The notes under the pieces: model-generated
Database searches by the model: none
Told to the model about the DNA's origin: nothing
Seen by the model: only the letters and a program-made list of their open reading frames with translations
Position numbers and translations under genes: made by a program
Shown here: positions 29,073 through 41,250 of the stretch, piece by piece
How positions within the stretch are numbered: the stretch's first letter is position 1
Layout of the letters: each line of letters opens with the position of its first letter
Source: Prorocentrum cordatum
Taxonomy: Eukaryota > Sar > Dinophyceae > Prorocentrales > Prorocentraceae
Assembly: GCA_963575745.1 (NCBI GenBank)
Contig: CAUYUJ010018044.1
Coordinates: 1-64,000, forward strand
Length of the DNA: 64,000 nt
Direction: 5' to 3'

Positions 29073-31372
29073 TCTGGTTCTCTGGAGTCGGCGGCGTCCG
29101 ACTAATAACATGAACCCCATCTTAGGATATGGGGAAAAGGTTGGTCGTGACTTTCTCTGGACGGGAGTGGGTCTGCACCCCCCGCATCTCGCACCCCGCG
29201 GCATTGAGCTGCGGAAGCCCGGTGCGCGGGCTCCCAGAAGAAGCCTCGCTGGCCAGAGTCTTCCCGCCAAATGCACGCGCCAGGCCGCCAAGCCCAAGGA
29301 TCGAATGCCGCCACAGGGATCAAATGCCGAAGGCATTGATCCACCATGCCTGGCCATGGCCACCGTGGGCCAAAACGATGGCGCATTGATCATCGTGGTC
29401 TCGGTCAAGATGGTGAGATTTACGTATATATGTAGTGTGTATATACATGTGGGTCATATGCGCCCAGGATTTAGAAATCGCGCTGGGCGCGCTGACATAT
29501 GTTGGTATTGTTTCGAGCGCTAGCCTTTGAGAATCACTGCATGGTGCCAGCAAAACACGTTGTGATCGGCGGCGAGGCAGAGGGTTGTCTGCACCAGCGC
29601 CGGAGTTCAACGGGGGCGCCGAGAAGCGAATTGGCCAGCGTGCAGGAGCGGGGCAAAGACGGACAGGGCGGCCGCGGAGGGGGGAGGACGAGGCCACTCA
29701 GAGGAGGAAGACTTCTCACCCGACTGTGCAGGGGCGGCCGTCCCCGCCAGCGGGACCCATGGCAGCTGCCGGGCCGCGGCGCCGGGGCACCCTCGGGCCA
29801 GGACGGGGCCCGGTGCGAGGATGCCAGCAAGATAGGCGCCTCGTGCGCAGACGCATTGGTGTACACCGTGACGGCTGCGTAGCAGCCGCAAAGCAGAGCG
29901 CGCAATCCCGCGCACGCTCTCACACCCCCAACTTACAACAATGCATGGGCAAACTCTACCCTGGGTAGGCGCAGTAGGTGCACACGACGAGGCAGATTGC
30001 TGTACAAGATCAGGGCTAGGAGCACACTCGCCGTCCTTCGTGTTAAACTTCCTAAGGTGCCCCTCAGACAATTATGGGTCCATCGGGCCTTCGGAGGATA
30101 AGACATTTCCGTGGGAGACCTGTTGACAAACTGATGTTCATTTCGCGTGCCGACTGTGCCCAGACCACCACAGGGCCTTGAATTTTGTTTGCGGGCCCCA
30201 GGGCTCGCCACCCCTTCCTGGGGAGCTTGTCTTATTCGCCCCGGATCGCTTTTTGATTGTCCTAGGCCCGATAACGGACGGAGTCTAGACGCCGGAAAAT
30301 TAGAAAACCTCACCATGTTTTTTAAGCGAGGAAAGTCTGGGATGAAATGTCCCCCCATGGAAAGTTCGTGTTCGGTGTGAAAAGCCGGCCCCTGAGGAAA
30401 CTTCAGACTCCCCGATCTCCTTTGGGCCCCGCTGGGATTCTCGGGCGCCCTGCAAAACATTTTAATTGACGGAACATGTGCCGTGAGGCTCCTCATCGTA
30501 ATTCTCCGCAACATTTCGGTCACCTCTTGGGGCCGGAGCGTCAGCCCAATCGTGCGCCGCCGAATCCCAGCCTCTGGCGCTCTTCCTGGCACCCATGCAT
30601 CTTCCGAAGCGCCGCGGTGCGCCGACGAGGGGGCCTCGGAGAGGGGAGTTGCAGCCACGAACTTTTGCTCAGCGCGTTGCGGCGGCGCCGGCCCCTGCGA
30701 CTCGCTTTGCCTTGCAAGCTGATGGCGGGCAGCTCCGCTTCGCGGGGCAGGAGGCTGGGACAAGCTCGGAATGTTGATGCGTGGGAACTGGAGCGTGGTC
30801 GCGCCGATGCATGGTGCGCCAGACCTGGCGGCGCGACACGCTACGCAAACCTTCTTGACCGTAACACATCATGGCCCGAGGCGTATGTGCGGACGAGAGA
30901 GGGCCAAGAGACGTCCGTGTGGGCAGAAAATACAAAGGCCGGTGAAATGTGGGAGATATCATGGCCTGGGCCATGATATTCATTTGTACCAAATTAAGCC
31001 TCGCCCTCTTCTTCGACGGTCGTCCTCCCTCCTCCTCCGTTTCCTCCCGCCCTTCGATCTCACTTCGTTTCGCTCCGCTTGCCTCAAGGCGCAAATAAGG
31101 ATCCTGACGGCCGGGTGCCATGCGAGGTACACATCGCCGGTGGCTTGGACGCTTTCGCCCATGGCCACGGCGATGGCCTCAGCCTCGAACGAAGGGATGG
31201 GCTCCTGCAGGAAGGTGCCATGCCCTGCGATCTGGAAGCGAACTGCCCAGGCGCCGCTCCGGAAAATTCCTTTGCCGAGCACGAAAGAGCATGAGCCTCA
31301 CACCGTGCACGCGCAACATCATGCTCGTTGTACGCAAGTTCAGCTCGGTATCTCTTCTTCCAGGTGCCATAT
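29073..31372. other. Stretch without a recognised gene
   Basis: Several open frames exist on both strands but none has family motifs. On the minus strand, 29534-29923 begins with a signal-peptide-like MRACAGLRALLCGCYAAVTV, and 30980-31282 (FRSGAWAVRFQIAGHGTF, then SFEAEAIAVAMGES) has coding-like composition and may be a frameshifted relic with 31084-31395. Neither is called as a gene. Confidence 0.4.
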
Positions 31373-31572
31373 TGGGCGGCGCGCGAGGGGGGCAAATGAG
31401 AAGGAGAAGGCCTTCTCAGAAGGCTTGGAAGTCACCCGGCCTTCTGAGAAATTTCCTAGGCCTTCCCCCAAGACACAGAAAACTGCTCAGAAGGCCGGAG
31501 GGCTTCTGAGAAGTCACGCCGCCTTCTGAGAAGGCCTTCTCCTTCTCACTCCCCCCCCTCGCTCGCCGCCGA
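31373..31572. mobile_element. GAGAAGG foldback element, copy 1
   Basis: Perfect 28 bp inverted arms at 31397-31424 and 31521-31548 (opening TGAGAAGGAGAAGGCC), extended imperfectly outwards to about 50 bp (GGCGGCG-GCGAGGGGGG). The arm itself contains the 14 bp palindrome GAGAAGGCCTTCTC. Related copies form the outer 179 bp of both terminal repeats of the element at 32187-34849. Confidence 0.85.
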
Positions 31573-31705
31573 TTCTTCCAGGGGCCACGTGCACCAGCAC
31601 CGTTTCCCATCAATCGCATGGCCCATCCTCTCTTCTTCCCGCCTTCTTTCCCTTTGCCGCTCTCTTTCTGCGAGGCCCGTCGCGACCCTCCTCCTGATGC
31701 CTGAT

Positions 31706-31865
31706 CTTCCTCCTCCTCCTCCTCCTCCTCCTCCTCCTCCGCCTCCTCCGCCTCCTCCGCCTCCTCCTCCTCCGCCTCCTCCTCCTCCTCCTCTTCGCCC
31801 TCCCTCTCCTCCTCTTCCTCCCTTCTCCCTCCTCCTCCTCCTCCGCCTCCTCCTCCTCCTCCTCA
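31706..31865. repeat. (CTC)n microsatellite
   Basis: About 160 bp of CTC/CGCCTC repeat. Confidence 0.95.
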
Positions 31866-32186
31866 TTGTCGCCATTCTCCTGCTCCTCCTCCGCGTCGAC
31901 CCGTCCTCTCAAGAGCGCCCTCCGAAGAGGACGACGACGAGGCCGAGGACGCCGACGGCGAGGACCCCAGACCTCCGACGCCCAGCTTGCGCACGACGCG
32001 GACCCACCGCACCGCACCCACCGCACCCATTTCGGCACACCCCGCACACGCTTCGTGGCCCCACAGGGAGCTCCACCGAAGGCCCCAATGGCTGCGTTCG
32101 CATGCGCACGCCAGTCTGCGCACGACGCGGACCCCAGGAGGTCTGGACCCCTTCCATGAGGCCGGCTTCTCAACGCGAGCATTGAG

Positions 32187-32543
32187 TCGGCTGCGAGCGA
32201 AGGGGGGGAGGTGAGAAGGGGGCGGGCCTTCTCAGAAGGCTCGGAAGTCCCCCAGCCTTCCACGAAGTCAAAAAGCATCTCAGAAGGCGCGAAGGCTTCT
32301 GTTAAGTCCCGCCGCCTTCTGGGAAGACCTTCTCCTTCTCACTTCCCCCCCTCGCTCGCCGCCGACTGAGAACTGTCAACACATCCCGCCGTATTTTTGT
32401 CACGACCCGATACGGGTCTGGGGCTGCCGACGGTGACAGTGCTCTCGCGCGGGACTTCGCCCCGCGCAGGCGCCGCTCGTTCTGCGAGGCCCTCTCCTCC
32501 GCTGTCCAAGCGCGTCCCGCTTCTGGAAAAGCTACTACTCGCG
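32187..32543 (+). repeat. 5' terminal direct repeat of Penelope-like element
   Basis: Foldback portion 32187-32365, then a unique-looking portion starting CTGAGAACTGTCAACACATC and ending CTACTACTCGCG. Confidence 0.9.
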
Positions 32544-32572
32544 CGCCAAGTTTATCATCAATCGGCCAGGCT

Positions 32573-34467
32573 GTGTCTAATTGGTATCACCGTGCCCGTT
32601 GGAAATGCTATTTTGGGGACGTCGAAGACGATAATCCCTGGTGGCAGTTCCGTATGCGTAAACGTGTAATCAGTACTTGCCCTCACCCCCTTCCAGAGAA
32701 GCAAGAACAAATGCTGAGTCTCGTGGCCTCGCAGGCATGCCGGGTGGCCAGAGGGCGCTTCTTGAAGAGGCGGCGAGAGGTCACGAATATTTCAGGTATC
32801 ACAAAATTGCCATGGAAGCCCTACGACACGGAGTTGTTGGAGTTTTATCCACAGACAAAGATGGTGGATATTGTCTGGCCGATAAGAGCGATTTTATTCA
32901 ACAGCAGCTATCGATTTTGAATGGCCCCAATTACCGAGACGTGAACTTCACTCAGGACACCCCACAGGAATACTTTGATGATTTTCGGGAGAGCGCCATG
33001 GCCGCCAGCCGCTTGATAGGCGACCTCCGCTTTGCTAGTTCGATCCTTTCATGGGGCCAGCATGGGTACCGAGGCATGGTGTCCATACTGAAGAAGACTG
33101 TGAAGTCTCACAACGACGACGGCGAAGTGACGCTGAGACCCATCCATGCCAGCACGGGGAATCCCATGACGGGAGCAATGAAGTACATTGCTTCGCTCAT
33201 CACTCCCTTGTTGCGTCGGCAGGAGTACATCCTCAAAGACAGCATGGATTTAATAAGAAAGATATCGAAGGTTCCCGTTGCAGAGGGTGACTTTTTTCAT
33301 GAAATTCGACATCACACATTTCTTTATGTCTGGCAGCCACGACCGGCTCGTCAACCTCTCTTCCCAAATTTTCGGGGACGACGAGCCAACAAAGCAACTC
33401 TATTGTATCCTCCTGCAGAGCATTCTCAGGAATCAGTTGATTTTACTCCCTGGGGAAGAGCGCGCCTGGCAAGTGCGCCTAGGCACAGGCATGGGACTGC
33501 TGTGTTCCGGGGAGGTTGCCGACTCAGCTTTTCTCGCTCTGGTCGAGGCTGGCTACGCGACACAAGCTGAAGTGCAACGTACCTTTGGGATAAAGTGTTA
33601 CGGGAGGTATAAAGACGATGGGTTGATCATGTTTGACTGTCGGACATGTAGCAGAGCGCATGGCGAACTCATGCGGCGCTTCAAAGAGATGGCGAGTTTC
33701 TTCAAAATCAAGATCGAATGCTACACGAAGCGCGACATACACATGTTGGATGTTGAATTTCGGAAGGATGATGAATGGCGGCGCACAGGCAGGCTTTCTT
33801 ACTACGTGTACAGGAAGCCTACGTCTATATTCACTCCTCTCCTCCTGTCCTCCGCAAACCCCGTACATGTACACATAGCATGGCCCCGTGCTCTCGTGCA
33901 CCGTTTTAAGGTTCTCAGCTGCAGACAAAAACCAGTAAGGCTGAGATCGATGCGTTTGCCCAGATGTTGTTTTCAACGAGCGGTTTCAATGTACTAGTGC
34001 ACACTCTCCAATCTTCCCCCGAGTGTATAAGAAGACGCCAAAAGACCTTTCTGATTTTTGCATTCTACAAGGAATGGGAGTCGGCTGGGTTTGGCAAACA
34101 ATTGAAACTAGCAGGTGATTTTTTTCGGGGACGCACTTGTGCCCAGAATCTTGTTCAGACTTGGTTCGAGTCATCTGCTTCACACCCTCGTGGGGTTCAA
34201 CAGGAACCCTGGGAGCAACAGCATTGCTGTCACGAGGTAGCGAACATGGAGGTTGGTTGGGGTTGGCGGCGGCTGATTGTCATACTTGTCATTTGGCGAA
34301 AGATGCCAGAAGTCATAGGCCAGTCAGAAGATACGAAGTCTGTACATTTCGTATCATGTTGCATTGCCATCGCCTCTATAGCTGTTTGGCACAACGCGCT
34401 CAAGCGTCGAGGCTACGTGCAGGGTTGCTGGAGTCCTGCAGTGCCAAAAGAAGTCCCTGAGTTGTGA
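32573..34467 (+). pseudogene. Penelope-type reverse transcriptase, at least three frameshifts
   Basis: Pieces in order: 32573-~32740 (DNPWWQFRMRKRV); ~32690-33295 in another frame (ALLEEAARGHEYFRYHKIAM, DKDGGYCLADKSDF); 33285-~33925 in a third; then ~33920 onward. RT motifs are clear: KFDITHFF (33303-33326, motif A), GTGMGLLCSGEVADSAFL (motif B), GRYKDDGL (around 33602-33622, motif C), then LDVEFRKD and YRKPTS (33809-33826), the last being a strong Penelope-like signature. The frame change at about 33287 falls in a T6 run; one T fewer would restore the frame. No GIY-YIG endonuclease was recognised downstream. Confidence 0.8.
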
Positions 34468-34492
34468 AACATACTCGCTCTTTTCACTTGAA

Positions 34493-34849
34493 TCGGCTGC
34501 GAGCGAAGGGGGGGAGGTGAGAAGGGGGCGGGCCTTCTCAGAAGGCTCGGAAGTCCCCCGGCCTTCCACGAAGTCAAAAAGCATCTCAGAAGGCGCGAAG
34601 GCTTCTGTTAAGTCCCGCCGCCTTCTGGGAAGACTTTCTCCTTCTCACTTCCCCCCCTCGCTCGCCGCCGACTGAGAACTGTCAACACATCCCGCCGTAT
34701 TTTTGTCACGACCCGATACGGGTCTGGGGCTGCCGACGGTGACAGTGCTCTCGCGCGGGACTTCGCCCCGCGCAGGCGCCGCTCGTTCTGCGATGCCCTC
34801 TCCTCCGCTGTCCAAGCGCGTCCCACTTCTGGGAAAGTTACTACTCGCG
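34493..34849 (+). repeat. 3' terminal direct repeat of Penelope-like element
   Basis: Near-identical to 32187-32543 in the same orientation; foldback portion 34493-34671. Confidence 0.9.
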
Positions 34850-35207
34850 AGTGGCCTGGATCCGCCGAGGGTGATTTACGGATATCATTTAGAGGGAGAC
34901 ATGCTTTTCTCTGTCCTTGGCGAGTAGGCGCTTTGCGAGTAGTGGAGCGCGCTCGATGATTCGCGCTGACCACCATGGCCTCGGCGACGTTGGCGGCGAC
35001 GACGCCAGCAACGACAACGAATGCTCGTGCAGCGCAGTACGGCCCCTGCGACTGCGACGGCGACGGCGGCGACGCCCTCGGCAGTGCTGTTCTTCCCTCC
35101 GCCATCGTGCAATCAGATGCAAGCTGGGCGGCGAGGCTGCGGAGCAGAGGCAGAAGTCGAGGCGTCAGAAGTGCCCAGAAGGCCCGATCCTCGAAACTGC
35201 TCGTGGA
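34850..35207. other. Gene-less stretch
   Basis: GGCGACGACGCC-rich GC-biased DNA; no gene recognised. Confidence 0.5.
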
Positions 35208-35419
35208 GGCCTCCTAGATGGGGTCGAGTAGATGGGGTCGTGGGATCGCGCCGCATCGCCGATGAATCGACGATATATCGACGATGCATCGACGATGCAA
35301 CGGCGACGTCGGCGACGCGTCGGCGACGAGATAATCGGGCGCCACATCGAGCCGCCTCGCCGATGCATCGGGCGCGATCCTCCGACCCCATCTGCTCGGA
35401 CCCCATGTGGGAGGCCTAG
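35208..35419. mobile_element. Foldback (MITE-like) element, GATGGGGTC family, copy 2
   Basis: Left end GGCCTCCTAGATGGGGTCGA, right end GACCCCATGTGGGAGGCC; the arms continue as GGATCGCGCCGCATCG and GGGCGCGATCC. The centre is rich in TCGACGATGCATCGACGATG. Same family as 16175-16379. Confidence 0.75.
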
Positions 35420-35856
35420 AGCTCGAGGAAGGAGGAAGGCCCCGAAAGCTCAGCACTTCCAGACTGCGTTCAGGGCCGGGCTCAGGTCCCTAGAGGAACA
35501 AACAACGGCATAAACACAGACTTTCGACGGCCTCTCGGATTTCTCGGATCTGTGATGGACCCCCCTACCTGGCGCGCGGGGCGCGCCAGGGGCGGCGCGG
35601 AGGCGCCGCCAGGGGGCCCCAGCGCAGATCCAAGACATCCGCGAGGGCCGTCGAAAGTTTATGCTTATGCCGTTGTTTGTTCTTCGAGTCCTGCGCATGA
35701 TTGCGGTGACACGCTGCGCGCCGTCGGCGCTGAGCTCCTTGGCGTACCCGCAGCTGGCCCCCTCGCGGGGAGAGAGAACGTGTGGCACCACCGCCGGGGG
35801 CATCCACAAGCACATCCGGGGCCAGGCCTTGCTGTGCGAAGGGCATGCGCGACGAA
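35420..35856. other. Gene-less stretch with a small inverted duplication
   Basis: GGAACAAACAACGGCATAAA at about 35496 and GTTTATGCTTATGCCGTTGT near 35658 are partly complementary (CGACGGCC also occurs on both sides), suggesting an inverted duplication around 35460-35700. No gene recognised. Confidence 0.5.
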
Positions 35857-36063
35857 GAGAGGAGGAGGAGGAGGAGGAGGAGGAGGAGGAGGAGGAGGAG
35901 GAGGAGGAGGAGGAGGAGGAGGAGGAGGAGGGAGGAGGAGGAGGAGGAGGAGAGGAGGAAGGAATAGTAGTAGTAGGAGGAGGAGACGGAGGAGGAGGAG
36001 GGAGGAGGAGGAGGAGGAGGGAGGAGGAGGAGGAGGAGGAGGAGGCGGAAGGAGTAGGAGGAG
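35857..36063. repeat. (GGA)n microsatellite
   Basis: About 205 bp of GGA/GAG repeat. Confidence 0.95.
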
Positions 36064-37679
36064 ATGGATGAGCAGGAAAAGGAAGAGTGCCCGGGGAGGC
36101 CCCTGGAGGCCCCAGAAGGCTCCAGGACGCCGCGGGAAGCTCCAGGAGCTCCCAGGAGGTCCCAGGAGGAGGCAGGAGGCCCAATGAGGAGGAGGCCCGA
36201 GGAGTGGCAGACCTGCGCGATGGCCAGCGCAGGTAGCCAATGCGGCTATACGCCAGCTTATGCGGGCAGCTTGAGCGGCTGATGTATCTGCTTATGTCGC
36301 TCATGTGTCGGTTAGCAACGAAAGGGCACCTACGAGGAAGCCTTTGGGACGAAGTAAGGAGGCCCAGAACAGTAAGAGCAGGGGGCCTTTTCAGCAGATG
36401 TATCAAACCATGCCTCCCATATTTACTATAACGTATGCAAAGACGGGGCCTAAGTTAGGCCACGTCTTCATTGTGTTCTTAGGGTCGGGGGCTCTTTTAA
36501 CCTCAGTCATGTGGCCGATTCCGGAAACCCCGAACCCAAATATGCTTTCACCTCTTGGGGGCGCATCTTTTACTTCCGCCGCCTTCCGCCGCTCTTCCGC
36601 TGGCTTCCGCCGGCGGAGGCGGTCTCGTTTTACTTCCGCCGACCTTCCGCCGCCATCCGCCGCGGAAGAGACGACGGCTCCTTCGATCCTCGAAGGGTCC
36701 AGGTCCCAAGGTCGAGGGCAGCCCCCTCCCTCCGCAGCTCCTCCTCCTCCTCCTCCTCCTCCTCCTCCTCCTCCTCCTCCTCCTCCTCCTCCTCCTCCTC
36801 CTCCCCCCAAATGGGACGGGCCCCTGGGCTCCTTGGGCCCACCCCCCCCGGGTGTTGGGGTTGGCGAGCGCGCAGGCACGTCACGCACGCACGCTCGCGT
36901 GCAGCACGCGAGCACTCGCGCACGCTTTTTTCCTTCCCGACGCGGCGACGTGCAATCGCTGGTACGGCGGAGGCATTGGATGAGGGACCCTTAGATAAGG
37001 AATCCAGGGCCTCGAAGCCAGTGGAACTCCAATCGTGGATCGGCCATGGATATCACCACCGCCCTCATTGGATAAGGAATCCTCCAGGGTCTGGCGCCTC
37101 CTGGGTCTATTCACTAACAAACGTCTTTTTTTCGTCAGCGGTGAAACGGCGAATTCCGCTCCAGCGAGAAGCTAGAAATGGACACTAACTAGCGAATTGG
37201 CCGGCGGGCAAAGAGGGTGGGGGACGGTCGAGAGGAAGAAGGGACGCTCAGACGTCGAAGAATTCGACGATGAGCAGCCCACACGCGCGCACACATACGT
37301 ACTTACAATGGTTTCCTCCGCCGGCGCTGTAGTCCACTAGCGCGTTGATGATTGTTGTGGCGCGAGGCCCTGATTGCAAAGGTGCCTCGCCGACGCGGCA
37401 AAGCGAAGTCGCGGGATCTAAGGGAGAGCGGCGGGCAACAGTGCGAAGGGGCGTACGGAAGCAAGTCGGCCGAGGACTTGTCTGCGCTTCCACGTGGAGA
37501 TCCGCCACCGTGCCGCTGGGCACGGAGTGGGCGTGTCCTCTGGTCCTGTGCCCAGCCCCCTGGGCCTCAGTCCTCAGTCCTGAGGAGTCCATCAAGGGGC
37601 CCGGGCCCACATTTCCGACATCTCTTGTGGCTTGTCGCGTGCCCCCTGGGCTTTGCCAAATGGTGGCGCGTGATTTTTG
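36064..37679. other. Gene-less stretch with (CTC)n at 36736-36803
   Basis: CTTCCGCCG units at about 36578-36660, a pure (CTC)n tract at 36736-36803, then unremarkable GC-rich DNA. A partial duplication AAGGAATCC...TCATTGGATAAGGAATCC lies near 36995-37085. No gene recognised. Confidence 0.5.
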
Positions 37680-40010
37680 CGGGCCCAGGAGGGCCCCACG
37701 ACTGGTCAAGAGAAAGGCCACGAAGACGGCCCAAAATGGCCCCGAGTCGCCGCAAGCCCAATCCGCCCAAGATGGCCCACAGACGGCAAGAGGCGCCCAG
37801 GAGGCCCCAAGATGACCCCAAGAGGCTCCCCCAACAGGCCCAAAGAGGCCCCCAAGAGGTCTAAAAGAGGCCCCAAGAGACCCCAAAACGGCTCACAAGA
37901 GGCCTTCAAACTGCCTCCAAGAGGCCCCCGAGAGGTCCCCCACGAGATCCCAACGAACATCCAGTAGGCTTCAGACCCAAAACCCAGGCACAGTGGCGGG
38001 ATGGGCCAAAGGCCATGAGATCCGCCGCCCCCTGTGTGACAGGGGTGCCTGGCGTGCTGATCCCACCGGTTTTGTTCTGGTTCTTTTTTAGAAAACTTCC
38101 CCTGGGGCTCCGGCCGAGCGCGCCGGCCACCCAACATGGCCCGCCCGCTGCGCCACCAACGTCTCCCAAAACGTCCGTTTCGCTAGGGACATCCTCAACA
38201 CATCGCGATCTTGGCGATCCTAGCCCAAGACGCCTTGTGATCATAATGACCGTTTGTCACGAGACATCTTCAAAAAATTGCGATATTGAAATCGATGTTC
38301 AAGGACCCCCCCCTGGGGCTTCGGCCCGACGCGCTGGCTACGCGGAAGGCCCCCAAACTACCCCTAATGTCCTGAAAAAGTCACCCGAAACGATCCAGGA
38401 TGGCCTCCAAGACGGCCTGGATGGCCTCAAAATTCGCCCAAGGTGGCCTCGAAGACGGTCCAGCAGAGTCCACAAGATGCCTCCAAGTTCGCCCAAGAAG
38501 CCTCCAAGACGGCCCAAGCTGGTTCCAGGATAGCCCAAGACGATCCCAGACGCCCCCAAGAGGTCCTCCAGGACGGCCCGAAGAGGCCAACATCATGGTT
38601 GTTCCATTGGTTGTTGGAGGATGTTGGCATTTTTTTTTTCTGTGTTTTTGTTTTTCGGCCTCCCGACGGCCCGAGACGGTCCAAGAGCCCCCGAAGGTCG
38701 CCCCCAAATCGCCCCAGAGGCCTCCAAGATGGCCCCAGAACGGCCCAAGAGGCCCCCAAGATGGCCCCGAGGAGCCCCAAGAACGTCCCAATTCGGCCCA
38801 GAGGCTCCCGAGACGGCTTCCGACGGCCTGAGACGGCCCAAGAGCCCCCAAAGATCGCCCCAAGATCGCCCCAGGAGGCTGCCAAGATGGCCCCAGAAAG
38901 GCCTAAGAGGCCTCCAAGACGGCCCCAAGAGGGCCCTAAGGCGGCCCAAGAGGCCTCCAAGACGCCCAAGATGGCCTCCAAGACGGCCTTGGAGTACCCC
39001 AAGAGGGCCCCAAGTCGGCCCAGAGAGGCCCCCAAGACGGCTTCCGACGACGTCAGACGGGCCAGGAGCCAACCAAGACGGGCCAAGATGGCTTTACTAT
39101 GGCCCAAGACGGCCCCCAAGAGCCTCCAGGAAGGCCCGAAGAGGCCAACATCATAGATTTCCTTAAGGTTTTTGGACGATGATGGCATGTGCTTCTTTTC
39201 GGCCTCCCGACGGCCCGAGACGGCCCAAGAGCCCCCAAAGATCGCCCCAAGATCGCCACAGAGGCCTCCAACATGGCCCCAGAACGGCCTAAGAGGCCCC
39301 CTGAGACGGCCCCAGAGGGCCCCAGAGGGCCCAAGAGGCCTCCAAGACGCCCAAGATGGCCTCCAAGACGGCCTCGGAGCACCCCAAGAGGGCCCCAAGT
39401 CGGCCCAGAGAGGCCCCCAAGACGGCTTCCGACGACGTCAGACGGGCCAGGAGCCAACCAAGACGGGCCAAGATGGCTTTGAGATGGCCCAAGACGGCCC
39501 CCAAGAGGTATCCAAGAGGTCTCCAAGACGGCCCAGGAGGCCTCCAAGAGAGCCTCCAGGAAGGCTCGAAGAGGCCAACATCATAGATTCCCCTAAGGTT
39601 TTTGGACGATGATGGCATGTGCTTCTTTTCGGCCTCCCGACGGCCCGAGGCGGCCCAAGAGCCCCCAAAGATCGCCCCAAGATCGCCACAGAGGCCTCCA
39701 ACATGGCCCCAGAACGGCCAAAGAGGCCCCCAAGACGGCCCCAAGAGGGCCCCAAGGCGGCCCAAGAGGCCTCCAAGACGCCCAAGATGGCCTCCAAGAC
39801 GGCCTTGGAGTACCCCAAGAGGGCCCCAAGTCGGCCCAGAGAGGCCCCCAAGACGGCTTCCGACGGCGTCAGACGTGCCAGGAATGCCCTAAGACGGTCA
39901 AAGAGGCCCCCGAGAAGCCCCCAAAGGTCCCCAATATGCCCAATGAGGCCCCCAAGATGTCTCCAAGAGGCTCCCGAGCAAGAGTGCCCCCAGAGGCTCC
40001 TAAGATGCCC
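37680..40010. repeat. Large CCCCAAGANGGCC minisatellite with higher-order units
   Basis: Degenerate ~10-12 bp units of CCCAAGAGGCC/CCAAGACGGCC. Superimposed is a higher-order unit marked by TTCGGCCTCCCGACGGCCCG at 38654, 39198 and 39628 and by GAAGAGGCCAACATCAT just upstream of each. Units 2 and 3 are nearly identical over long stretches. Open frames on both strands follow from repeat composition. Confidence 0.9.
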
Positions 40011-40306
40011 CCTCCACCTCCTCCTCCTGATCTTCCCAGCCGTCCCCCCCACAAGTTTCCCGGAGGGTTTCCGCAACGGCTGGGGGAATACATGGTCCGA
40101 TAGCTTGGCAGAGCTCTTGCCACAACGCTCGGCCACATGTGCGACTCCAACAAGCAGGGGGCGGCGGTGATTCGCCGTAGGCGCCGGGACACCACGTGAA
40201 CGGGAGACGCACACACAACACGTTTGTGAACAATGAACTTTCCTGCAAAGCAGCGTAATCTAGCGGTTCTGCCAAAGGCGCGCGTTGGGCGCCACTCCCC
40301 CCCAAC

Positions 40307-40814
40307 ACACACAAACACGCACACACACAAACACACACACAAACACACACAAACACACACATGCACACACAAACACACACACGCACACACACGCACACAC
40401 AACCACACACAAACACGCACACACACAAACACACACATAAGCACACAAACACACGCACACAAACACACGCACACAAACACACACGCACACACGCACACAG
40501 ACACACACACACGCACACATTGCACCCACACAACCACGCACACACAAACACACACACACACACGCACACACATACGCACACGCACACACAAGCGCACAAA
40601 CAAACGAACACACGCGCACGCACACACAAACACACACGCACACACACGCACGCACACGCAAATACACATACACAAACACACACACACACACGCACACACA
40701 AACACACAAACGCAAAGACACACACGCACACGCACACACACACACACACGCACGCACAAACACAAACGCGCACACACACACACACGCACACACACACACA
40801 CGCACACACACACA

Positions 40815-40856
<42 letters not shown>

Positions 40857-41250
40857 CACACACACGCACGCACACACACACACACGCACACACACACACA
40901 CGCACACACAAACACACACACAACACACACACGCGCACACACACGCAAACACAAACACACACACGCGCACACGCACACCCACGCACGCACGCACACACAC
41001 ACACACACGCACACACACACACACGCGCACACACGCCCACACACGCACACACAAACGCACACACACACTCAAGCACGCACACACACGCACACACACACAC
41101 GAATACTCACCCCACATACGCACGCATACAAACACACACACACACAAACAAACACACACACACACACACACTTCGATACTCACTCACTCGCTCACTCACC
41201 CACTCACTCGCTCACTCGCTCACCCACTCACACACACACGCGGGCGCACA
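40307..41250. repeat. Long (CA)n-rich tract
   Basis: About 940 bp of ACACAC interspersed with ACGC, AAAC and ACTCACTC. Open in all frames; not coding. Confidence 0.97.

Larger units (their letters stand above)
32187..34849 (+). mobile_element. Penelope-like retroelement with 357 bp terminal direct repeats
   Basis: Direct repeats at 32187-32543 and 34493-34849 differ at about six positions (~98% identical). They flank ~1.95 kb encoding a broken reverse transcriptase of Penelope type. Such terminal repeats (pseudo-LTRs) are characteristic of Penelope-like elements. The first 179 bp of each repeat is itself a foldback related to 31373-31572. I see no hammerhead core (CTGATGA with GAAA), which occurs in some such repeats. 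Confidence 0.75.

Noticed and set aside
29933-30763. 276-codon minus-strand open frame
   Set aside because: No recognisable motif, mixed low-complexity composition, and overlapping open frames on the other strand.
32187-32543. Hammerhead ribozyme in Penelope terminal repeats
   Set aside because: Known in some Penelope-like elements, but no CTGATGA core with a matching GAAA was seen on either strand.
37248-39900. Long open frames in the CCAAGAGG minisatellite on both strands
   Set aside because: Repeat-driven; no domain and no preferred strand.
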